This document shows positions 37,580 to 43,205 of a stretch of 45,141 nucleotides of DNA, piece by piece. Every line of letters begins with the position of its first letter. Position 1 is the first letter of the stretch. Under the pieces are notes generated by a model that saw only the letters and a list, made by a program, of their open reading frames with translations, was not told the DNA's origin and ran no database searches. A program made the translations under genes and the position numbers. Origin of the DNA: Pseudomonadota bacterium (GTDB taxonomy: Bacteria; Pseudomonadota; Alphaproteobacteria; Micavibrionales; UBA2020); assembly GCA_021805245.1 (NCBI GenBank), contig JAJZFS010000037.1:1-45141 (forward strand). The letters are read 5' to 3'.

Positions 37580-38443
37580 TCAGGCCATTGCTGTCAGGTT
37601 TTGCGTGGCCTCTTCCACTTCGAGGAACGTGGGCTGGACGTCATGCATCAGGATCTTGCGGCCGAACTCGACGGCGACCTGCGGTGCGGCGCCTTGCAGG
37701 AAGGCAAGCACGCAGGTTTTGATGCAGAGGAGATATTTGATTTCTGTGTCGGCGCGGCCCTGAATGGCGCTGGCGAGTGGCGCGACGACCCCGTAGGATA
37801 GAAACACGCCCATGAACGTACCGCACAGCGCGCCGCCGATCAGGTGGCCGAGAACGGCGGGCGGCTGGGTGATGGAGCCCATGGTGTGAATAACCCCGAG
37901 AACGGCGGCGACGATGCCGAGGCCCGGCAGGCCGTCCGACATGGTCTGTACCGCGTGGGCCGTATGGCTGCGCGTGGCGATTTCGGTGTCGATTTCCTGC
38001 TCCATGAGCGCCTCGACTTCATGCGGTTTTTCTGCGCCGAGCGAGATCAGCCGAAGATAGTCGCAGAGGAACGTGAGTGCGTGATGGTTTTCGTAGAAGC
38101 TGGGGAATTTTTTGAAAAGATCGCTTTCTTCCGGTTCTTCGATATGGCGTTCAAGCGCCAGCCAGCCTTTTTGCCGCGCCGTTTTGAAGATGGTGAACAG
38201 CACGCCGAGCAGCTCGATATACTGCTCTTTGCCGTATTTGTCTTTTTTGTAGATCATTTTCAGGTCGGTGAAGGTCTGCTTGACCGTGTGCTGGGAATTG
38301 GCGACGAGATAGGCCATGCAGGCACCGCCCCCGATCATCAGCCATTCAAAGGGCTGGTAGAGAACTTTTATGTTCCCGTCGTCGAGAATATACCCGCCGA
38401 AGACGCATAAAAAAACGCCGATGCCGCCGATAGCTTTAAACAT
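37580..38443 (-). CDS. motA: Flagellar motor protein MotA
   Basis: Stator proton-channel subunit that pushes FliG. 287 residues with four membrane helices (residues ~2-20, 33-50, ~170-190, ~200-230) and a large cytoplasmic loop. The torque loop contains conserved charged residues near RQKGWLALERHIEEPEESDLFKKF, and the channel helices have MSDGLPGLGIVAAVLGVIHTMGSI with the family's GLGIVAAVLG motif. motA and motB form a two-gene operon away from the main flagellar operon. Confidence 0.97.
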   Translation of the reverse strand: MFKAIGGIGVFLCVFGGYILDDGNIKVLYQPFEWLMIGGGACMAYLVANSQHTVKQTFTDLKMIYKKDKYGKEQYIELLGVLFTIFKTARQKGWLALERHIEEPEESDLFKKFPSFYENHHALTFLCDYLRLISLGAEKPHEVEALMEQEIDTEIATRSHTAHAVQTMSDGLPGLGIVAAVLGVIHTMGSITQPPAVLGHLIGGALCGTFMGVFLSYGVVAPLASAIQGRADTEIKYLLCIKTCVLAFLQGAAPQVAVEFGRKILMHDVQPTFLEVEEATQNLTAMA

Positions 38444-38527
38444 TCATCTCCGCCTGTTTCATGACATTACGTCACATAACCCTTAACGACCCATACCTAG
38501 ATAGTATGACCCAGCTTTCTTTTATCA

Positions 38528-39484
38528 TCAATCATCAGATGCTGTTTTCGCAAAAACACTTCCGATAATATCTTCAACAAGGGTGCGCGTTTTGTTGTTT
38601 TTGTCATTGTGGGGGTTGAATTCCGTTATTTCCAAAGCACGGAAAAGCGGATGTCGTGCCGCCGCTTTGATAATAGGTAAAACTTCGGCGGGATAGAACC
38701 CCTGCTTTTCAGGCGTGCCGACGCCTGGTGCGGCTTCGGGGTCAAAACAGTCGATGTCGATGCTCATGCCGAAACCGACCGTGCCTGCGGTCGCGCGCTG
38801 CAGGGCTTCGGCGTAGACGGCCTTAAACCCGCGTTTCCTTACTTCATCAAGGTAGTAAACGCGAATGTTGTGTTTCTGTACGAACTCTTTTTCCTGTGGC
38901 TCGAAGCTGTGAATGCCGATCATGCTGATATGTTCCGGCGAAAGCGCCGGGCCTGCGCCGCCGATGTTCGTCAGTTGCGGCAGGCCGTGGCCGACAAGGG
39001 CGCTGACGGGCTGGCCGTGCCACCAGCCGCCCCATTTGCCGTGTTTGGACGTTTCGTACGTATGCGCGTCAAGGTGGGCGTCGAGCCAGATCAGGCCGAA
39101 GTTCTGCGCGGCACGGAGGCCCGCGACAACGCCCGACCATGTGCCGATCGCGGAAGCGTGGTCTCCGCCGATAACAATGGGAATATATTTATTTTCAATG
39201 GCGTTATTCGTGCAATTAAACAATCTTCTTAAGCCTTCGACGACGAGGGGAAGGGTGTCCTCCTTTGTCGTCAGTTCATCGTGACGGCCAAGAAATTTGA
39301 TCCCGAGCGGGCCGCGCCATTTTGCGCTGACGTCGCGCATGCGGAGCTGGCGCAGGACATGATCCGCGCGTACGGCGGCGGGGCCGTCTTCGCAAAGATA
39401 ATTCCCGCAGCCCCAGCCGCTGTCATAACCGATGATCTCGGCCTTGCAGGCACACGGTGATGCTTTTTCACTTATGGTATTCAT
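38528..39484 (-). CDS. Arginase family ureohydrolase
   Basis: Hydrolyses a guanidino group, most likely arginine to ornithine and urea. Both manganese ligand sets are visible: GGDHASA (His), DAHLDAHT (Asp, His, Asp) and SIDIDCFDPEAAPGVGTPE (two Asp). 318 residues is normal for arginase/agmatinase. The substrate cannot be read securely; the APGVGTPE loop is shared by arginase and agmatinase. An unusual cysteine-rich N-terminus (CACKAEIIGYDSGWGCGNYLC) precedes the fold. It is a single gene, 84 bases from motA. Confidence 0.88.
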   Translation of the reverse strand: MNTISEKASPCACKAEIIGYDSGWGCGNYLCEDGPAAVRADHVLRQLRMRDVSAKWRGPLGIKFLGRHDELTTKEDTLPLVVEGLRRLFNCTNNAIENKYIPIVIGGDHASAIGTWSGVVAGLRAAQNFGLIWLDAHLDAHTYETSKHGKWGGWWHGQPVSALVGHGLPQLTNIGGAGPALSPEHISMIGIHSFEPQEKEFVQKHNIRVYYLDEVRKRGFKAVYAEALQRATAGTVGFGMSIDIDCFDPEAAPGVGTPEKQGFYPAEVLPIIKAAARHPLFRALEITEFNPHNDKNNKTRTLVEDIIGSVFAKTASDD

Positions 39485-39550
39485 GGAACATCCACTCTTG
39501 CCCTAGGATGGACGAGCGTCCGGTAAAAGTAAAGGCGGGATAGAGCAGAT

Positions 39551-39578
39551 CCCGATGCGATGGAACTACCACATCGGG
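39551..39578. repeat. Inverted repeat upstream of the membrane gene
   Basis: CCCGATG (39551-39557) and CATCGGG (39572-39578), perfect 7-base arms with a 14-base loop. There is no T tract. Confidence 0.4.
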
Positions 39579-39621
39579 TGAAGATGCCCGTAAATCCATA
39601 TTTACTATTTATTGAAACTCC

Positions 39622-39658
39622 GTATTCCAGTTCTCTTTTCCGTCATTTACTGGAATAC
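39622..39658. repeat. Inverted repeat before the polytopic membrane gene
   Basis: GTATTCCAGT (39622-39631) and ACTGGAATAC (39649-39658), perfect 10-base arms with a 17-base loop, 28 bases upstream of the ATG at 39687. It could be an operator or a leader hairpin. No T run follows. Confidence 0.55.
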
Positions 39659-39686
39659 TGTTCTTTGGGAGTGTCGGGGGGGCGTC

Positions 39687-40490
39687 ATGCTGATGCTGTG
39701 CTGGTTTTATTGCATTCCGCTTGCGAAGGGGGCTTTCTTCGCATCGGGGCCGTTTCTGTTCGTGCTGGCGATGTTTGCGTTGAAGCGCGGCGTGCGCCAG
39801 CAGCGCGGAACCCTGCGTCAGATTGCCTTTTTCATGATGTTCGCCGCGCTCTTGAAGATGACAACAGTGGACATCCATTTCCTGCGCGCGGACCTGCTCT
39901 GCCGTTTCAACCAGTGCCACGACGATGGATTTTTCAGGAATGTGCAGATCGCGGGTCTGGTGGCGCTTGTGGTGTTCAGTTTTCTTTTGTTCAACATGTA
40001 CCGCAGCTTTGCGCGCGACAAGCGGCAAAAGCGCATCTCGCCGCAACAGGTGCACTTGTCGATCTGGGCCAACACCGGCCTGTTGTTGGTGTTGGTGCTG
40101 ATGGGCTGGCTGGCGGCGCCGTGGGTCGGGTACCTGACCGTCGGGCATATCCCCAAGTTTTTTGTTCGTATCCCGTGGCAGCATCTCGCCGAACTGGATG
40201 TCGTCGTTTTGCTCATCGGGTTCTGGAAGCTGGAGGATTGCGTCTGGACGTATGATCCCGTGGAAAGAAAAAAGCGCGGGTTCAAGATAGACGTCTGGAC
40301 GGCGAAGGATACGCTGTGGGTGTCCGTCGTTCTGCTGGTCATCGGGCTGGGGCTTTCTTACGTGTCACACGACGTTTTGTCGATGAACACGCCGCAACAT
40401 AGCGAACATCTGCATATCAACCTCGATAAGCTGGACCAGCTTCAAGGTTTCGACCCGCCGCCCGCGACCGTTCCTCAGGTGCCGGAATAA
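39687..40490 (+). CDS. Polytopic inner-membrane protein of unknown function
   Basis: About 267 residues with roughly six hydrophobic helices. The first is at the start (MLMLCWFYCIPLAKGAFF, then ASGPFLFVLAMFAL), with further ones in AFFMMFAALLKM, IAGLVALVVFSFLLF, TGLLLVLVLMGWLAAPWV, ELDVVVLLIGFW and TLWVSVVLLVIGLGLSYVS. A periplasmic-type tail ends EHLHINLDKLDQLQGFDPPPATVPQVPE. A cysteine pair (LLCRFNQCHDDG) and HHH-free basic loops suggest no known transporter family. The in-frame TTG 25 codons upstream gives a longer N-terminus but has no ribosome-binding site. It converges with the protease-fusion gene. Confidence 0.65.
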   Translation: MLMLCWFYCIPLAKGAFFASGPFLFVLAMFALKRGVRQQRGTLRQIAFFMMFAALLKMTTVDIHFLRADLLCRFNQCHDDGFFRNVQIAGLVALVVFSFLLFNMYRSFARDKRQKRISPQQVHLSIWANTGLLLVLVLMGWLAAPWVGYLTVGHIPKFFVRIPWQHLAELDVVVLLIGFWKLEDCVWTYDPVERKKRGFKIDVWTAKDTLWVSVVLLVIGLGLSYVSHDVLSMNTPQHSEHLHINLDKLDQLQGFDPPPATVPQVPE

Positions 40491-40491
40491 T

Positions 40492-41436
40492 TTAAGCGCG
40501 GTACAGCCACCAGTTTTTGCTGTTGATGGAGAAGATCGGCTGGTAGCGGTCGACGGCCGTGACGGGCTCGACTATTTTGTTTTGGTTATCGAGCACAAAG
40601 TTGTTGTCGCCGGAGCGGACGATCAGGATGGCGTGCGAGAGAGCCTCTACCTTGTCTTCCACGACGGCGATTTTCAGCTGGTCTGTCGAAAAACCGAGGG
40701 CGCGCAGAGAGACATATTTCGCGATGGCGTAATCCTTGCAATCGCCGCCGCTGCCGAAGAACCGCGTCGCCGTCGCGTGCCAGTAGCCATAGCGGCCATA
40801 GACATGCAAATCATCGACATAAGGGATCTGGTTCAGGAATTTGTTGATGCCGTTGATTTGCGCCTGACGGGAAAGGCCGCTCAATTCCCTGATTTTTTTC
40901 TGCCACATCACGACGCCGGGCGACGTCGCGTTCGGGTTTTCCAGTTGTGCCTGAAAACTGTCAATTAGCTCCGACCATTTTTTGAAGGGCGTGATGTCGC
41001 TATGGCGCGTGGCGTGCATGCCGAACAGGTCAGGAGATTGCGGCGTGGCCGCGGCGCTGTTCGCAAACTGCATGGAGACGTTGGTGGCCTGCGTGGACGG
41101 CTCATGTGCCTGCGCCGACACGGGCATGCCGAATTGCATCATCACGGCGATCCCCGCCGCCGCGGCGCGCATGCACCATTGTTCCGTCAGCGCCCGGTAG
41201 AGCTGACCCGTCGTGAGGGCTTTCTGGCCGATGAGGATGCGTCCGAGCTGTCCGCCGGTTTTGGCTTGCGTCTCAAGGGCGTTTTGGAGCTGGCCGGCCG
41301 AGATAAGGCCACTGGCCACCAGCAGGTCGCCGAGCTTGAAGGTTTTGATATTTCTGGCAAATGACCTGAAAAAGCTGCTTCTCAGGCCCGATTGTTCGGC
41401 TGTTTTGGACTTGCGAGAAAAAGGTTTTTGCAACAT
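40492..41436 (-). CDS. MshEN-domain / transglutaminase-like (BTLCP, LapG-type) cysteine protease fusion
   Basis: A 314-residue, apparently trans-membrane protein. Residues 34-57 and 63-86 fit the two 24-residue MshEN motifs ([R]LGxxL-x10-LxxxLxxQ) and are joined by a 5-residue spacer (AKTGG), as in MshE-type cyclic-di-GMP sensors; the Arg of RLG is Lys34 and Gln63. A hydrophobic stretch (88-108, AAAAGIAVMMQFGMPVSAQA) follows, then a BTLCP domain with C233 (GDCKDYAIAKY), H268 (LSHAILIV) and D283 (VLDNQNKI). LapG has Glu after the catalytic Cys for calcium; here it is Lys234. So the sensor would be cytosolic and the protease periplasmic. Divergent from hldE; AGGGA precedes the ATG. Confidence 0.85.
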   Translation of the reverse strand: MLQKPFSRKSKTAEQSGLRSSFFRSFARNIKTFKLGDLLVASGLISAGQLQNALETQAKTGGQLGRILIGQKALTTGQLYRALTEQWCMRAAAAGIAVMMQFGMPVSAQAHEPSTQATNVSMQFANSAAATPQSPDLFGMHATRHSDITPFKKWSELIDSFQAQLENPNATSPGVVMWQKKIRELSGLSRQAQINGINKFLNQIPYVDDLHVYGRYGYWHATATRFFGSGGDCKDYAIAKYVSLRALGFSTDQLKIAVVEDKVEALSHAILIVRSGDNNFVLDNQNKIVEPVTAVDRYQPIFSINSKNWWLYRA

Positions 41437-41491
41437 AGTTTCCCTGTCGTTATCTGCTATAGGGTCTATTATTATGCTAAATTATTAATAA

Positions 41492-41522
41492 AATATGAAA
41501 ACCATTGACGGAATTTCATATT
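41492..41522. repeat. Inverted repeat flanking the hldE promoter -35
   Basis: AATATGAAA (41492-41500) and TTTCATATT (41514-41522), perfect 9-base arms. The -35 TTGACG sits in the loop. It lies in the divergent region of the protease-fusion gene and hldE, so it could control either. Confidence 0.55.
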
Positions 41523-41533
41523 GTTTATATATT
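41505..41533 (+). promoter_or_regulatory. Probable hldE promoter
   Basis: TTGACG at 41505-41510, a 17-base spacer and TATATT at 41528-41533. The start point near 41540 leaves a ~60-base leader before the ATG at 41599. Confidence 0.65.
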
Positions 41534-41598
41534 ACGAACTTATGTAATTTACTCAGCTCGTAACCTACCTCATGAAATGTTCAAAAAAGAATATATAA

Positions 41599-43077
41599 AT
41601 GACTGAAATAAAAGAATTTTATAACAACCTAGAATCTCTTTCGGCGGCGCGTGTCCTATGCGTCGGGGATGTGATGCTAGACCAGTTCATTTATGGCACG
41701 ATCGAGCGTATTTCGCCCGAAGCACCGATTCCCGTATTATTGGTCGACCGCGAAAAGCACATGCTGGGCGGCGCCGGAAACGTGGTGGCGAATGTGGCGG
41801 CGCTGGGGGTGCATGCGGCGCTGGCGACGGTTGTCGGGACGGATGCGACGGGCGTTGAAATCAAAAACCAACTGGCGGCGCTGGGCATCGATTACGCTCT
41901 GGAAACGGAACACAGCCGTTCCACGACGCGCAAAAGCCGCTTCATCTGCGGCCCGCAGCAGGTCTTGCGCGTCGACCGCGAGAAAACCGTTCCGGTTTCC
42001 GCCGCAGTAGAGGACAAGCTTATCGAGCGCATCATGACGCTTGTGCCGCAGGCGGGGGCGATCATTTTATCCGACTACAACAAAGGTCTGCTGACCGACA
42101 GGATCGTATCCGCCGTCATCGCCTGCGCGCGCCAACATAACAAGCCAGTGATCGTCGATCCCAAGGGCAAGAATTTCGCCCGTTATCGCGGCGCGACCGT
42201 CATTACGCCCAACCGCAAGGAGCTTGAAGAGGCGACCGGCATGAAGGCGGGGACGGACGACGAGGTGCGTGCCGCCGCGTTGAAACTGATCATGGATTGC
42301 GGCGTCGATACGGTTCTGGCCACGCGCAGCAAAGACGGCATGTCGATTATCTCGGAGAAAGACGCGCCGGTGCATATTCCAGCGCAAGTGCGCGAGATTT
42401 ATGACGTTTCCGGTGCCGGCGACACCGTGGTGGCGACTTTTGCTGCGGGGCTTGCGGCCGGGTTTCCGGTCAAAAACGCCGCGCTGCTGGCCAATATCGC
42501 GGCCGGTATCGTTGTCGGCAAACCGGGCACGGCGACAGCGCGCCTTGATGAAATTCACGCCGTTCTGGCGGCACGACCGGGGCGGGAAACAATGTCTTCT
42601 GTTCAAAATGGCGCTAAATACGCATCCATAGAGGATGCCGTCACGCAGGCTGAGCGTCTGCGCACGCGCGGCAAGAAGGTCGGATTTACCAACGGTTGCT
42701 TCGATCTGCTGCATCCCGGCCATGTGTCGGTTCTGCGTCAGGCGCGCGCGGCGTGCGACTTTTTGATCGTCGCGATCAACAGCGACTCGTCTGTCAAACG
42801 TCTGAAGGGGCCATCGCGTCCGGTACAGAGCGAGACTGCCCGCGCCGATATTCTATCCGCACTGGAAATGGTCGATATGGTCATTGTTTTTGAAGACGAT
42901 ACGCCCATAGAACTTATACGGAGCATCAAACCGGATGTATTGGTCAAAGGGGGCCAGTATAAGCTTGAGGAGGTTGTCGGCTATGAAGTCGTTATGTCTT
43001 ACGGGGGTCAGATCGTCCGCGCAGAGATGGAAGAAGGTTTCAGCACAACCGACACAATTTCTAGAATCCATGCATAA
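41599..43077 (+). CDS. hldE: Bifunctional D-beta-heptose-7-phosphate kinase / 1-phosphate adenylyltransferase
   Basis: Makes ADP-heptose for the LPS inner core. 492 residues in two domains. The PfkB-type kinase part (1-~330) has VGDVMLDQFIYGTIERISPEAPIPV, GGAGNVVANVAALG and the ATP/catalytic VSGAGDTVVATFAAGLAAG. The nucleotidyltransferase part (~350-492) has VGFTNGCFDLLHPGHVSVLRQAR with the HxGH signature, and the C-terminal KGGQYKLEEVVGYEVVMSYGG. Both halves are intact, so it is the fused HldE rather than separate HldA/HldC. It implies heptose-containing LPS. The leader has only a weak purine-rich ribosome-binding site. Confidence 0.96.
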   Translation: MTEIKEFYNNLESLSAARVLCVGDVMLDQFIYGTIERISPEAPIPVLLVDREKHMLGGAGNVVANVAALGVHAALATVVGTDATGVEIKNQLAALGIDYALETEHSRSTTRKSRFICGPQQVLRVDREKTVPVSAAVEDKLIERIMTLVPQAGAIILSDYNKGLLTDRIVSAVIACARQHNKPVIVDPKGKNFARYRGATVITPNRKELEEATGMKAGTDDEVRAAALKLIMDCGVDTVLATRSKDGMSIISEKDAPVHIPAQVREIYDVSGAGDTVVATFAAGLAAGFPVKNAALLANIAAGIVVGKPGTATARLDEIHAVLAARPGRETMSSVQNGAKYASIEDAVTQAERLRTRGKKVGFTNGCFDLLHPGHVSVLRQARAACDFLIVAINSDSSVKRLKGPSRPVQSETARADILSALEMVDMVIVFEDDTPIELIRSIKPDVLVKGGQYKLEEVVGYEVVMSYGGQIVRAEMEEGFSTTDTISRIHA

Positions 43078-43089
43078 ATACACTACTTT

Positions 43090-43119
43090 TTAACATATAT
43101 AAAGATTTATCCCTATAAT
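43090..43119 (+). promoter_or_regulatory. Possible promoter of the GspE-like gene
   Basis: TTAACA at 43090-43095, an 18-base spacer and TATAAT at 43114-43119. The start near 43126 gives an ~80-base leader. The element also contains a TTAAC half-site. Confidence 0.45.
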
Positions 43120-43205
43120 CTTAGCGGTAAGAAGAACTTTTTAACCCTTTTGTGTCACTCTTTACTTGTAGGGGGAGGCTTTCATAATGGGGTGTATTTT
43201 ATAAG

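Noticed and set aside
38488-38508. Hairpin between arginase and motA as a terminator
   Set aside because: Only 5-base arms (CATAC/GTATG) and no T tract on either side.
39612-39686. TTG start extending the polytopic membrane protein by 25 codons
   Set aside because: No ribosome-binding site, and it would run through the inverted repeat at 39622-39658.
39560-40255. A second frame over the membrane gene (231 codons)
   Set aside because: Composition is Arg/Ala/Gly-rich with no hydrophobic pattern; the other frame shows clear membrane helices.
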